A stretch of DNA of 64,000 bases from Paraphaeosphaeria minitans. Its lineage: Eukaryota; Ascomycota; Dothideomycetes; Pleosporales; Didymosphaeriaceae. Location of the stretch: positions 1,364,001-1,428,000 of the forward strand of contig WJXW01000003.1 in assembly GCA_015832175.1 (NCBI GenBank), in the 5' to 3' direction. Positions 1-11,932 of this stretch are shown piece by piece. Below the pieces are notes generated by a model, which saw only the letters and a program-made list of their open reading frames with translations, was not told where the DNA came from and made no database searches. How positions within the stretch are numbered: position 1 is the first letter of the stretch; every line of letters begins with the position of its first letter. A program made the translations under genes and the position numbers.

Positions 1-1225
1 CTATGTATAGACACCTAGCTATTACAAAAACAATATAACTTATCTAAAGCAATTACACCTTTAAAGGAATTAAAAAAGCTGTAATAACTTATATCTATAA
101 ATATATAGAATACTAGAGAAATAAATATAGTATATATCTTAAATACAGAGAGATGTAAGTAATTAGAATACTAATAGTACTATAGGAAGATATTGCTATA
201 GATTTTGTTATAGGAATTCTAAACTCTAAGGATTTAATAACTGGAATTAAACATAATAGTATACTAGTAATAGTCTACTAACTAACTAAGTATATCGAGC
301 TCATTCTATACCTTAAAAGAATAATAGTAAAGGAACTTACCTTTCTTATTCTAGACTAACTAATTAGATATTACGGAATCCTAAAATTAATTATTAGCGA
401 CAAAGATAAGCTCTTTATGTTAAATCACTAGGCAACGCTTATAGCCCTACTTAGAATAAAACAAAAGCTATTAATAGCTTACTATCTATAAATAGATAGA
501 TAGATAGAACGTATAAACTAAACTATAGAAACGTACCTACGCATTTACTATAATAGTTAGAAGAATAACTAGATCTTATTATTACCTATAGCACAGTTAG
601 CCTATAATAACAAAGTATTAGTAGTATTAGGACATACACTATTCTACATAAACTATAAAAGACACCTATATCTCTTTAATTAATAATTTCCTACAACAAT
701 TAAAGTAAAAGAAGCCATAGATATAGTAGAAAATACAAAGAAAATACGCTAATAACTCTAAGAGAACCTTAAAAAAGCTTAGCAGTAATTAATTTTATAC
801 TAAAACTAAAAACAAAAAATAGCACCTTAGCTAAAAAAGGGGGATAAAGCATATCTGCTTACAAAGAACCTTTAAACTTAGAAGAAAAAACATAAGAAAC
901 TAGATTATATTAAGGTTAGACTATTTTATATTTCTAAGTAAATATTACTAGTAAACTATAAGTTAGAACTACTGCTAGATGCAAAGATACACCTAGTATT
1001 CTATATATTACTACTAGAACTAGTAGACCCTAATATATTAGTTAGAACTACCTTCTACTATAGAACTAAAGAAGAAAATAAATTAAAAGTTAAAAGAATT
1101 CTGGAATATAATTAGCATAATAACACATAGCTTGTTAAATAGAAAGGTTACCTATACAGCGAAAACACCTAGAAACTAAAAAGTAATCTAGAAAACTGTT
1201 AGCAAAAGATTTAGGGATTCTAGTA
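1..1225 (+). pseudogene. Gypsy integrase, 3' part of pol, RIP-degraded
   Basis: This is the C-terminal half of a Gypsy pol gene; its 5' part lies outside the window. It aligns almost continuously with 7639-8850 of the complete Gypsy element downstream, from the integrase zinc-binding region through the catalytic core to the C-terminal tail. The second catalytic aspartate context is visible at about 391-422 as I-S-D-K-D-K-L-F. Many in-frame TAG/TAA codons lie where CAG, CAA or TGG are expected, so no protein can be made. The copy differs from the 7.6-kb copy mainly by C/T and G/A changes, as RIP produces. Confidence 0.85.
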
Positions 1226-1269
1226 GAAATATAAACATACCTAGGAGGATTATAGTACTAACGCTATAG

Positions 1270-1690
1270 TGTCCACTATGTTAAGAGTTAACCATATTAC
1301 TATAGAGTAACTCACAGTCGCTACTATAGTAGGATAATTAATAGTATCTGCACTTTTATCCTTACTACCTATAGCTATTTCTGTAGCTAGATATAACGTT
1401 TTCTTATAAGTACACTCTTTAGCCTAAGCTAGTATCTTTTTATTTTGTAATAACTACACTATTAAGAGAGTTAACGCCTTTTTATCCTTTTTAGCTTTCT
1501 TCTTATACTCTTCGCGAGTCTTATCTAGCGACAACTAGCTTATATTTACACACAGATAACCTAAGTAAATATATTTAGAACACTTTAAACCTAAATCTAG
1601 TATAACGTAGTAAATAGAACCTTTAAAACTACAGTTAATATAAGGGTTCTTTGCAATAATATTAGCTTTTTAGATCTTATAATATAATTA
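1270..1690 (-). pseudogene. Antisense cysteine/coiled-coil frame of Gypsy element (copy 1)
   Basis: Between the end of pol and the 3' LTR, the minus strand keeps a readable frame with few stops. It contains a short cluster with Cys-Ser-Lys and a following Cys-Val, then a Lys/Glu-rich heptad-like stretch (R-E-E-Y-K-K-K-A-K-K-D-K-K-A-L). The same architecture occurs in the two other related Gypsy copies at about 8990-9500 and 44920-45430, always antisense to pol. I do not recognise the family. A small DNA- or RNA-binding coiled-coil protein is only a guess. RIP has put stops into the frame. Confidence 0.45.
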
Positions 1691-1815
1691 ATATTTTTAA
1701 ATAGTAGAGTTGCTAGGTATAATACTAATAGACGTACTTATAGTAAGTAGGGTTAGTAGAATCGCTTATATAATAAGAGCTAAGATCTAAGCATATAATT
1801 TAGAATAAATCTATA

Positions 1816-1830
1816 AAAGAAAGGGGATAA
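1816..1830 (+). other. Polypurine tract before 3' LTR
   Basis: A purine run containing AAAGAAAGGGGATAA lies immediately 5' of the TG that opens the LTR. This is where plus-strand priming of an LTR retrotransposon is expected. Related tracts precede the 3' LTRs at 9553 and, on the minus strand, at 44882. Confidence 0.6.
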
Positions 1831-2261
1831 TGTTAGGATCTAAAATCTATATAATGGCGAGAAGCTAGTTTTGTATCTAGTAGGCGCGTAGTAGGGATTA
1901 AGTAGGGATTTAATACCAGCTACGCCTTAAATAAAGGAGTTACGTAACTACTCTCTATAGAGCGCTTAATTGCTCTGTATAGAGTATAATATATATAACT
2001 ACTCTTTATAGAGTGCTCTCTATAGAGCGCTCCCTATAGAGTGGCCTTTACTTAGTATATAGGAACGCAAGGATAGGCTTTCTATACTTATCTTTAATCT
2101 ATTTATTAATTTATTATTTAGATTCTAGCAGACTAAATTGTTAACTTGTTACACTTTATTAAAATACTAATATATTAATAAGACTTTCTACCTTCTATAA
2201 GTACTCCTGCCTAAGAACTAACCTTAACCCTTTAGGACTAGCTACCCTCTTAGATTTAACA
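1831..2261 (+). repeat. Gypsy 3' LTR, U3 type 1 (431 bp)
   Basis: The LTR runs from TGTTAGGATC to GATTTAACA. Its second half, from the TATATAGGAACGCAAGG segment onward, matches the LTRs at 3289-3667, 9553-9964, 44472-44882 and 50644-51054. Its first half (U3) does not match them. The U3 carries about five copies of the palindrome CTCTATAGAG between about 1950 and 2042. The 5' partner LTR is outside the window, so the target duplication cannot be tested. Confidence 0.85.
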
Positions 2262-3288
2262 CATCTATAATTATAATTTAAAGTTCTAAAGGAATTACCT
2301 ATAACTATTGCTGAATTAAAGGTGGAAGTAATCCTATATACTCTAGTTTCTATTATTTTAGGTTTATCATCCCTAGTTCTTCCTAATAACGCTTTAGATA
2401 ATCTCATAGCTCTAGGGGGCTTTATTCTAGTCTCTATTAGCATTTCTTAAGCTATTTATACGCTAATTAGTGTCTTTTTTAGAAAGTTCTAGGGTTTTAA
2501 GTATTTTATCTCTTAGATTAGCTTAAGTAATTGTTTAGCTTAGATTCCTTAATAACTAGACTTAGACCTTAGCGTTTTATATAGTATAGTAGATATCTAA
2601 CACATACTAAAGGGTATAGCTAACTTTAAGGTCTTTATCTATAAAGTAGTCCTTTAAGGACTAGAAATAGAGCTTATAGTTATTTCTATAATAATTAAAC
2701 TCCTATTAGTGCCTTTACGTATATTTATAGAGCTACTTTTAAGAAGGCTGCAATAATAACACACTAGAGGGGTCCTATAGTCTCGTAAGGTCTTTAGTAG
2801 GCCTATATAAAGTCTAGTGTTCTCTACTTTCTATCTTTCCTTTATTTTATTAATTTAGTTTAGTTTAGCTACGTTCCTTTTCTCTCTAAGCTATTATTTA
2901 GCTACCTTAAACTATTTTAAGATAGTTCTAGCTGGGTTATCCTTAATATCTAAAAGTGTTCTAACTTAGCTTCTTCTAGCGCGCCTAGGGGCTAGCTAAC
3001 CTAAATAGGTAAAAAATAAAGCATACTACTTATCTAGTGTACTTGGTATAGGTAATAGACTTAAGCGTAGAAGTTTTCCTTCTAATAGTTTCTTACTATT
3101 TTAGTTTTCTGTATAGGACTGCGTAGATTAAAAAGTGTCCACTATTATATATTAATAGTAATAGGTAGAAGCCTTTTAAAACTAGATTACTATATATGTA
3201 AAGAGTAATTTAAATATTAGCAGTTAGGTATAAGTAATATAGCTTTAATTTTAACTATAGAAGAAGGATTATATTAGTAGTAGAATAG
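2262..3288 (-). other. Unclassified transposon relic between two Gypsy elements
   Basis: AT-rich sequence between a 3' LTR and the next 5' LTR. The minus strand gives a frame of about 60 codons at 2262-2443 (it runs on into antisense LTR), and pieces of readable frame continue upstream to about 2950, broken by TAG stops. I do not recognise a domain. The Gypsy element at 3289-9964 inserted into this sequence: AATAG at 3284-3288 is repeated at 9965-9969. The relic therefore continues after 9965. Confidence 0.4.
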
Positions 3289-3667
3289 TGTTAAGATCTG
3301 AAGGCTAGGCCTCCTAGGATCTTAATATGTATCTATATTCGTTGTTTAAGTGGCATAGCACAAGAGGTTACATGACCTAATTAGTGTGATTAGAGCGCCA
3401 AGGTAACTAATTAGTACTTAATTAGTTTAATTAGAGCGATTAGTCCACTAATTACTTAAAGTATATAGAGACGCGAGGATAGGCTCTCTATACTTATGTT
3501 TAATCTGTTTATTAATCTATTGTTTAGATTCTAGTAGACTAAATTGTTAAGTTATTACACTTTGTTAAGATACTAACGTATTAATAAGACCTTCTATCTT
3601 TTGTAAGTACTCCTGCCTAAGAACTAACCTTAACCCTTTAGGACTAGCTACCTTTTTAGATTTAATA
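3289..3667 (+). repeat. Gypsy 5' LTR, U3 type 2 (379 bp)
   Basis: Begins TGTTAAGATC and ends GATTTAATA, where the last TA reflects an original CA. It matches 9553-9964 but lacks about 33 bp that the 3' copy has inside the U3. That missing piece is bounded by near-identical AACTAATTAG/AACTAATTTG repeats, which suggests a slippage deletion. The shared R-U5 part starts at the TATATAGAGACG segment near 3464. Confidence 0.9.
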
Positions 3668-3689
3668 TCTTAAACACCCTTAATATAAG

Positions 3690-4625
3690 TACTTTACAAA
3701 CTCCTACCTTTTCTATAGCTTTAGGTGCCGCTAAGATTACTCCTATAAAGGATAGTAGTAAGGTGCATAAACCTAATCTCTACTTTAGTAAATAATCTTA
3801 AACTAACGTCTAGCTTCTCTAGTTAGACCTCTACTTTTTTAACTTAGACAAATCCTTTAAAGATAAGAAAAAAGTTATCTTTATAGTAATATACATGCGA
3901 GGAGATGTAGGATTATAGATTTATCTTTACCTTAAAAAGTACCTAGGAATAGACTACAATAATAATAACAATAATTACGTAAATAAACACGCTAATGCAG
4001 TTAATATTATTAAAGATTATAATACCTTTAAGAAATGCCTTAAATAACTCTTTAGTATTACTAACAAGGACTATATTACAAAAGCAAAGATTTAGACTAT
4101 AACTTAGAAATAATTAGTAGCTAAGTATATAGCTAAGTTTTGTAAATACGCTGTGTAGCTTAACTAGGACAATAAATCTCTTTAGAACATGTACAAATAA
4201 GGACTTAAATAGAAACTATGTAAAGAACTCTTACGTAGTAGTGCGCGAATTACTAATCTTAAAAAACTATATAAAGAAACTATTAGGATTAATAGAGAAT
4301 AGTTTTTATTACAATAGGAGCTCTACTAAAACCCTAGGGTAATAGGCTTTAGACAACTAGTAAAAGTGGTTTATAAGATCCCTATTAGAATTGTCTAAAA
4401 GTAACAGCTAAGGAACTACTAGAGATATAAACTAATAGAAGATATCTAGTTTAACTACATAGGTAAAGAAAAAGGAGGAAGAATAGGCCCTAAGTAGCCT
4501 AATAAACGCGTCTTAAATAGAAGTTAATAACTAATAACTAAGACCTGTAAATACTTTATATATAGCAAACTGGGCTACATAACTAGGAATTGTAGATTAA
4601 AGAATAAAGTCTATTAAACTAAGTT
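3690..4625 (+). pseudogene. Gypsy gag with zinc knuckle, RIP-degraded
   Basis: The capsid/nucleocapsid gene of the element. The best landmark is a CCHC zinc knuckle at 4552-4593 reading Y-F-I-Y-S-K-L-G-Y-I-T-R-N-C. The first two cysteines and the histidine are now tyrosine (TGC/TGT to TAC/TAT, CAC to TAC), while the last cysteine survives. The inverted copy at 49718-49759 keeps the first two cysteines at the same place, which confirms the reading. The frame has many stops. Confidence 0.8.
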
Positions 4626-4899
4626 AAATGTACTAACTATTAAGGACTAAGAACCTAATAAGGAATAGGAAGTTATTATAACGCTATTTAGTTATTAACG
4701 CGTTACACTAGAGTAAAGTAAGTAATTAGATTTACCTAACTTACAACTATACAAAGATCTAGAAGATAACTTTAATATATACTATAATGTAGAAGACATA
4801 GAAGAGATACTAAGATCTCCTACTCCTTACCTATAAAGTAGGTGGGAAGAAGACAACCCTATGTTACCTAAGTATAAACTAAATGTTTAGGACTACATA

Positions 4900-7800
4900 A
4901 AACCCTACTAGGCACTAAAAGGGATACGACCCTATAAAAATAAAAAATTAGACTACGTACTAAAGTACTACTTAAACTACTAAAATCCTACACACTAATT
5001 CTATATATAGACATATTACGAAGAACTAACATGCGTATAACATAAAGTAGAAAAAGAGAAGAATAAGAAATAACTTAGAAAGAAACTGCGCTATAGATAG
5101 ATATAGATAGACTGACCTATTACAGCTTATAGTAAACACCTCTAGGATAAATAATAAGTAGAATACTTCCTTTACCTTACGCTAAAGGGTAATAAATGCT
5201 GTATTATACTTATTAATAGAGACTATATATAACTATACTAGTACACATGTCTAAACTAAGACTGCGAATACTACTATATAGCTAAATATTTAGATAGCTT
5301 TGTAAACTACCCTACGTAAGAAGTAATAATAGAACTACTAATTTAACTAGTATACAGGAATAGTAAAGACTGCAGAAGGGAAAATAGAAGAATATCCTTA
5401 TAGAAAGAAGAAGAAGACGATCTATATAAACTACGTACTTAAGAATAATAATAGAAGTAGATACTTAGAAACGCATACTACGCACCTAAACTTAATTATA
5501 ACCTATATAAATAGATGTCTTTTTTAGGCCTAAACTTAGACGAGAAAACAGCTTTATTAAATTAAATACTATAGTAAGTATAGTATTAGTTAAGCTACTA
5601 GTATAGCTTAAAAGAATATAGGCTTAAGCTCTTATAGACTTAGAAGTAGGAAGAAACTTTATATCTTACTAAATAGTAAAATAAGTAGAACTTGTAATGT
5701 TAGAGAAAGAAGTACCCTATATTATCTATATTACGAATAGATCCCTAATGCCTAAGACACCTTAGATATACTAGGAGGTTACTACTACAATAATAGTCTA
5801 AAGATATAGAGAGGAATTTACCTTAGATGTCTTACTAGGATCTAAGCATAAGTTAGTCTTAGGATTACTTTAGTTAATAATACACAACCTATAGATTAAC
5901 TAGAGTACAAAGAAAATATTAATTAAACACTATAATTATATATTATAAGTAAAGCCTATGTATTAACTAAAAATAATAGTAGATAAGGGAGTTATTAATA
6001 ACATAATACCGCGATAGAAAGTTAAAAAACAGAAACACACCTTAGTAGACGCTGGCAGGAACTACTAGGTTAAAAAGCGTAAGAAGGAGGATAATAGTAC
6101 ACCTTTTACCTTACTAAGAGAGTACAGGAAATAGACATATATATTTATAGAAAAGGAAAGAAAAGTAAACCTACTAGAACATTAACCCTAGAATCTTACA
6201 ATAGACCTAGAAGAAGGGAAGACGCTACCCTTTAGACTACTATATAGTAAGACAGGAGAAGAACTCCTTAAAGAACGTGATTTTATTAAAATAAACTTTA
6301 AGAAAGGATATATATAACTATTAAAGTTACTAGTAGTAAGCCCTTTTATATTTGTTAAGAAAAAGGATAGATTAGATAGACTATACGTTAACTACTAATA
6401 ATTTAACAATATAATAATAAAGAACTAATATCTGCTACTAAATATTGCAGAGTTACGAGATTAACTATCCTAAGCTAAGATATTTATAATAATAGATCTA
6501 AGAGACGGTTACCACCTTATATAAATTAAGAAAGGTAAAGAATAGAAAATAGTGTTTTAATTACGCTATAGACTATTTAAATATAAGGTTATGCCTTTAA
6601 AACTTATAAACGCACTAGCAGCTTTTATAGCACTTATTAATAACATACTCTGTAAACATCTAGACATATTTGTTATTGTGTATATAGATAATATTCTCGT
6701 CTTTTCTAAAAATGAATTAAACCACACTAAGTATGTATAAACAGTACTAGAAGCACTAGATAAAGTATACCTTTATATTAAACTTAAGAAATATAAGTTT
6801 AACGTTAAATAACTTAAATTCCTAGGACATATTATTACTATGGAAGGAACTAAGATAGCACTAAGTAAAGTTAAATATATTAGGAATTGGCTAATACTAA
6901 AGATAGCTAAGAACATCTAAGAATTCTTAGAATTTTGTGAATTTAACTAATAATTCATCTAAAATTATGTAAAGGTTATAATACCTTTAACAAATTTTAT
7001 AGAGAAGGACGTACCCTTAAAATAGATAAATAAGTATAGAATGTTATTCTAACTCCTTAAGACAGTATATATTATAGAACCTATCCTTATTTATTTTAGG
7101 AGTAATAAACCACTGCGCTTTAAAATAGACGCTAGCGATCTTACGCTAGGCGCCTACGCTAAAAAAAAATGTAATAATAAATAGCACCTAATTGCCTATT
7201 ACTTATGCAAATTCAATAACGCTAAAACACAATACAACGTATATAATAAAGAACTCTACGCTATTCTTAAAGCCTTAAAGCACTAGAGGATTTACGCACT
7301 TAGTTACTTAACGCTAGAAATCTATATAGATTATAAGAACCTTCTAAGGTGCACAACAATAAAAGAACTTACGCTATAACAATAAAGATAGTTATAGACT
7401 ACTAGGTAGTATAAGTTTAAAATTATCTATATAGCTAGAAAAGAAAATGGCAGAGCAGACGCTTTTAGCTAATAAAGTAATATAGTAGGAGAAAAGGTAA
7501 GAACCTTCTCTATAATCCTTTACAAAGCTAAAGATAGATCTCTAGAACTAATAGCAGAACTAAATTAACTTTTAGTAATTAACTAAGAAGTTCTAGAACA
7601 TTTACAGACTAAGATTATCTAATAATACTATAATAACCCTATGTACAGACACCTAGGTATCACAAAAATAATAAAACTTATCTAAAGGAATTACACCTTT
7701 AAAGGAATTAAGGGAGCTGTAATAACTTATATCTATAAATATATAGAATACTAGAGAAATAAACACAGCATATATCTTAAATATAGAGAAATATAAGTAA

Positions 7801-8850
7801 TTAGAATACTAACAGCACTATAGGAAGATGTTACTATAAATTTTATTATAGGAATTCTAAACTCTAAGGATCTAATAATAGGAATTAAATACAATAGTAT
7901 ACTAGTAATAGTCTGCTAACTAACTAAGTATGTTAAGCTTATTTTATGCCTTAAAAGAATAATAGTAAAGGAACTCGCCTTTCTTATCCTAGACTAACTA
8001 ATTAGACACTACAGAATCCCAAAAATAATTATTAGCGATAGAGATAAGCTTTTTACGTTAAATTATTAGATAACACTTATAGCCCTACTTAGAATACAAT
8101 AAAAGCTATTAACAGCTTACTATCTATAAACAGACAGATAGATAGAACGTATAAACTAAACTGTAGAAACGTACCTATGTATCTACTGTAACAGTTAGAA
8201 GAATAACTAGGTTTTATTACTACCTATGGCACAGTTGGCCTATAATAACAAAGTATTAGTAGTATTAGGACATACACTGTTCTATATAAACTATAGAAGA
8301 CACCTATATCTTTTTAATTAATAATTCCCTACCATAATTAAAGCAAAAGAAGCTATAGATATAGTAGAAAATATAAAGAAAATACACTCACAACTCTAAG
8401 AGAACTTTAAAAAAGCTCAACAGTAATTAATTTCTTACTAAAATTAAAAACGTAAAACAGCATCTTAGCTAAAAAAGGGGAGTAAAATATATCTGCTTAT
8501 AAAGAACCTTTAAACTTAGAAGAAAAAACACAAGAAACTGGATTATATTAAGGTTAGACTATTTTACATTTCTAAGTAAATATTACTAGTAAACTATAAA
8601 TTAGAACTACTACTAGATGTAAAGATACACTTATTATTCCACGTATTACTACTAGAACTAGCAGACTCTAATACACTAGTTAGAACCGCCTTCTACTATA
8701 GAACTAAGGAAGAAAATAAATTTAAAGTTAAAAAAATTGTAGAATATAATTAGTATAGCAACGCGTACCTTATTAAGTGGAAAAGGTTACCCACACAGTA
8801 AAAACACTTAGAAACTAGAAAACTACCTAAAAAACTGTTAATAAAAGATT
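4900..8850 (+). pseudogene. Gypsy pol (protease-RT-RNase H-integrase), RIP-degraded
   Basis: Replication genes of the retrotransposon. RT: V-Y-I-D-N-I-L-V-F-S at about 6678-6707, the YIDD box with the second Asp changed to Asn. RNase H: F-K-I-D-A-S-D at about 7120-7145. Integrase: zinc-binding region near 7590-7800, catalytic core with I-S-D-R-D-K-L-F at about 8033-8056, and C-terminal tail near 8450-8850. The order RT, RNase H, integrase marks it as Gypsy, not Copia. I see no chromodomain. The protease was not located with certainty, and the pol start is approximate. Confidence 0.85.
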
Positions 8851-8989
8851 AGAGAATTCTACTAATAACCTATATAGTATAATAATATTTGTACCTAAGA
8901 TAGTAAAGGCACTAGATTATTCTAGAATTCTAATAGGAAATCCTTAAAAGCGCTCTATATTATAGGGGATAAGAAGAGACCTAAAGGAG

Positions 8990-9500
8990 TCTTATTAACT
9001 ACTAGATTAACAGCCTTATAAGATTTGGCCTCTTTAATATTCTTCTCTTTAACCGCTATTATATCCTTAGCACGCTTATCTAGTAAGTCTCTTTACTAAT
9101 ATAACTAATCTTCGCGTATACGTGTAACCTATAATTTCTCTAACGCCTCTTTATAAGCTTTAAACGCAGTCTTCTGCGTTTCTCTTAATTTTTTTATTTA
9201 TATACGTAATTTCTTTTTCTCTGCTAATAAACGCTTAAATTTAGACTCTAAAATGCGCATATTATAATGTTAACCTTAATAAACACATTCCCTTTATTTT
9301 CTAGACTAAACGTGAATCTTATAAATATAGTTATATTTTGTATACGTTAAGCATTTCTTAACTATAACTTTGCTAAAAGAGTTAATAAAATTAGTTAGGT
9401 AATAGTAATAGGTAGTGCTAGACTTAGAAGGTTATTTAGGTATAATATAGGTAAGCTAATGCTACTTATAACGTAGGGTAAGCTCTAGTTATAACTAGGC
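8990..9500 (-). pseudogene. Antisense cysteine/coiled-coil frame of Gypsy element (copy 2)
   Basis: On the minus strand between pol and the 3' LTR. After a Cys-containing segment (R-E-C-V) the frame from 9260 downward reads M-R-I-L-E-S-K-F-K-R-L-L-A-E-K-K-K-L-R, a clear coiled coil. It is followed by a second Lys/Glu/Ala-rich helix (K-L-R-E-T-Q-K-T-A-F-K-A-Y-K-E-A-L-E-K-L). Position, orientation and layout match the frames at 1270-1690 and 44920-45430, although sequence identity looks low. Only a few stops interrupt it, at positions where Gln would fit. Function unknown. Confidence 0.5.
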
Positions 9501-9552
9501 ACAAGACATAGTTACATAATTTAAGAATAAATTCTAGTAAGGACAGAGATAA

Positions 9553-9964
9553 TATTAAGATCTAAAGGCTAGGCCTCTTAGGATCTTTATATGTATCTAT
9601 ATTTGTTATTTAAGTAGCACAGCATAAGAGGTTATATAACCTAATTAGTGTAATTAGAGTGCTAAGATAACTAATTAGACTAAGCACTTAATATACTAAG
9701 TAACTAATTTGTACTTAATTAGTTTAATTAGAGGGATTAGTCTACTAATTACTTAAAGTATATAAGAGCGCAAGGATAGGCTCTCTATACTTATATTTAA
9801 TCTGTTTATTAATCTATTGTTTAGATTCCAGCAGACTAAATTATTAACTTGTTATACTTTGTTAAGATACTAACATATTAACAAGACCTTCTACCTTCCG
9901 TAAGTACTCCTGCCTAAGAACCAACCTTAACCCTTTAGGACTAGCTACCCTCTTGGATTTAACA
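9553..9964 (+). repeat. Gypsy 3' LTR, U3 type 2 (412 bp)
   Basis: The partner of the LTR at 3289-3667. It starts TATTAAGATC (RIP form of TGTTAAGATC), ends GATTTAACA and is followed directly by the target duplicate AATAG. A purine-rich stretch (AAGGACAGAGATAA) precedes it. Confidence 0.9.
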
Positions 9965-11932
9965 AATAGATAATTTACTGCCAGATTACTTTACTAGCAA
10001 TAGGATTATATATCTATAGGTTAGGTAATTTCTACCTGTATTAGGCCAGTTCTTCCCATACTAGGTCCTAACCAGGTATCTAGGGTTCTAATATAAAAAA
10101 CTGCCTAGTCTAAATTACCTTCTTATTTAGGTTTAACCGAACTTGGTTTTTTTATCTATAGTAGTCCTAGGATACTATTATAGGCGCTGTTGTCTAGCGT
10201 AATATATAACTACATTATTTCTTTATATCTACTTATATTTATAGACACTTAAACTACGTTTTCTTTTCTAGTTAACGCTACTAATACTAATTATTTAATA
10301 TTAATGCTTTAGGTAGGTGCGCTATAGGCGTGCTTTCTATACTAGTTTTCTAATATAAAACTAAAGGTTAGGCACCCTAAACTAATTATTATAGAAATAA
10401 ATATAATGTTATTAATAAGAGAGTATACTATAACTTAAGTTAAATCTAGTTATAACTTTCTAAAGTTCTTAAAGTTGTACTAATCTCTTCCTATATACTC
10501 CTCCTAGGGGCGACTATTACTAAGGGGGCCTAGGTTTCTAAATTAATAGAGTTATTATAGTTAGCTTTTAATATATTACTCCTTTAGCGCGTCTTTACTA
10601 AGTAGGCTAAAGTAGGTTTATTATCTAGGAGAAGGCTACACTACCCTATATAGTATCTATTCTTTTTATAATAGAAGTAGGTATTATCCTTCTAACGCTT
10701 CTCTAACTTAGCCTTAAATACCTAGTACGCGTATTATCGCGTCTAGTGTATCTTACTCCTTTTTCCTTAGTAAGGCTTTGTTAATTTTAATTTAGCTAGT
10801 AGTTAGGCCTTCTAGTGCTAGCTTTTATAGGCTTTTAGTCTATTTTGTCTAACTCTACTTCTTTTACTATCTAGGCTAGTTAGTAAGCTTTATGCTAATA
10901 TAGGTTTCTTTTGTTTTCTACTTTCTGCTAGAGCTCTAAGAGGCTCTAGGTAAAATTAATATTAACTATTAATAGTCTATTCTAGAGTTCTATTATAATG
11001 GCAAATAGGTAGAAACTCTTTACCTTATAATTATTATCCTCCTCTACCTCTATCGCGTAGTTGTTAAAATCTAGATTAAAGTCCTAGAGTCTCTATATAC
11101 CTTATTTTATTACAACGAGGTAATTACGTGCTAGTTGTTTAGTAAAGTAATCTAGAAAGTTCTACTTTAGGATATCCTAGAATTATTCTTTAGAGTAGTT
11201 AGGGTGTTTCTCTAAATAGGTAAGGCCTATTATAGAGGCTCTTCTAGATAATTAACTTATAATATATCTAGATATAGTCCTAAGGAGGTGTCTATCGTCT
11301 AAAAACTTATATTATATAACTATTCTAAACTAGTTATACTTTTTTTAATTACGATTAAAGTAGACTAGGTTTATAATCTTTAAATAGTAACTGAACTCGC
11401 CCTTGATTACTATCTCTATAAGTAATTTCTCTAGTATAGCTAACTACTACCTAATTATGGAATTTGTGGTAGTACTTCTAGTTTCAATATAGGGGTTTTA
11501 TAATATTCTAGGTGCTATCGCTACGCCCCTTTAAAGGTTGTGTCCCTACGTCTAAAAGCCATTTTTGTAATAGGTTAGGGCCTATACTTCTATAAAACAC
11601 TATTACGTATCTATTTTCTCTCCTCCAGGGCTTTAAGCTCTAAGTTAAAGAGGTAAATAATCTTTTTATTGTTTTATTTTATGTTTTACTATAAGTAATA
11701 CGCTTATTATGCGTACTTATTTATACTTAAATAAGTTTATTTATACTTAAATAAAAAATCTTAGTAAAGACTTTAAGTTCTAAATTAATAGTTTGCAGGT
11801 GTTGCTTTGTAATATTAGTAGGTAATAAAGACGTCCTACCCTATAGTAGAAAGAAGTAACAGATTTAATATAAGTAGCTTAATACTTAATAAGCCAAATT
11901 ACTAAAGATAATACTTTCATAAATTTATAAAG
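9965..11932 (-). pseudogene. Retrotransposon gag relic with zinc knuckle
   Basis: AT-rich relic read on the minus strand. At 10638-10679 a CCHC pattern reads Y-F-Y-Y-K-K-N-R-Y-Y-I-G-stop-C, with two cysteines and the histidine replaced by tyrosine and a probable Gln or Trp turned into TAG. Upstream on the same strand (to about 11640) lie basic and acidic gag-like stretches with frequent stops. The part at 11865-11932 belongs to a dispersed repeat that reappears at 26991. I cannot say whether this relic is Copia or Gypsy. The Copia element at 11933-19002 inserted at its right end. Confidence 0.5.
11865..11932. repeat. Dispersed repeat R, copy 1 left part
   Basis: This piece plus 19003-19130 forms one repeat unit split by the Copia element. 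Across the break, the sequence around the TAAAG target reads continuously like 26991-27190, with differences that are mainly transitions. The 26991 copy therefore preserves the uninterrupted site. Confidence 0.8.

Larger units (their letters stand above)
3289..9964 (+). mobile_element. Complete Gypsy LTR retrotransposon, RIP-inactivated (AATAG target duplication)
   Basis: A full-length element of 6,676 bp. Two LTRs (3289-3667 and 9553-9964) are flanked by the 5-bp direct repeat AATAG at 3284-3288 and 9965-9969. Gag and pol are on the plus strand in the order zinc knuckle, reverse transcriptase, RNase H, integrase, which is the Gypsy order. Between pol and the 3' LTR lies an antisense frame on the minus strand. 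Stop codons are dense in every frame. Key residues have changed by C-to-T or G-to-A: the zinc ligands at 4552-4593 and the RT catalytic aspartate at about 6681-6700. Related copies are at 1-2261 and, inverted, at 44472-51054. Confidence 0.95.

Noticed and set aside
2195..2443. An 82-codon minus-strand frame
   Set aside because: Its last third is antisense LTR; the rest is kept only as an unclassified relic, not as a gene.
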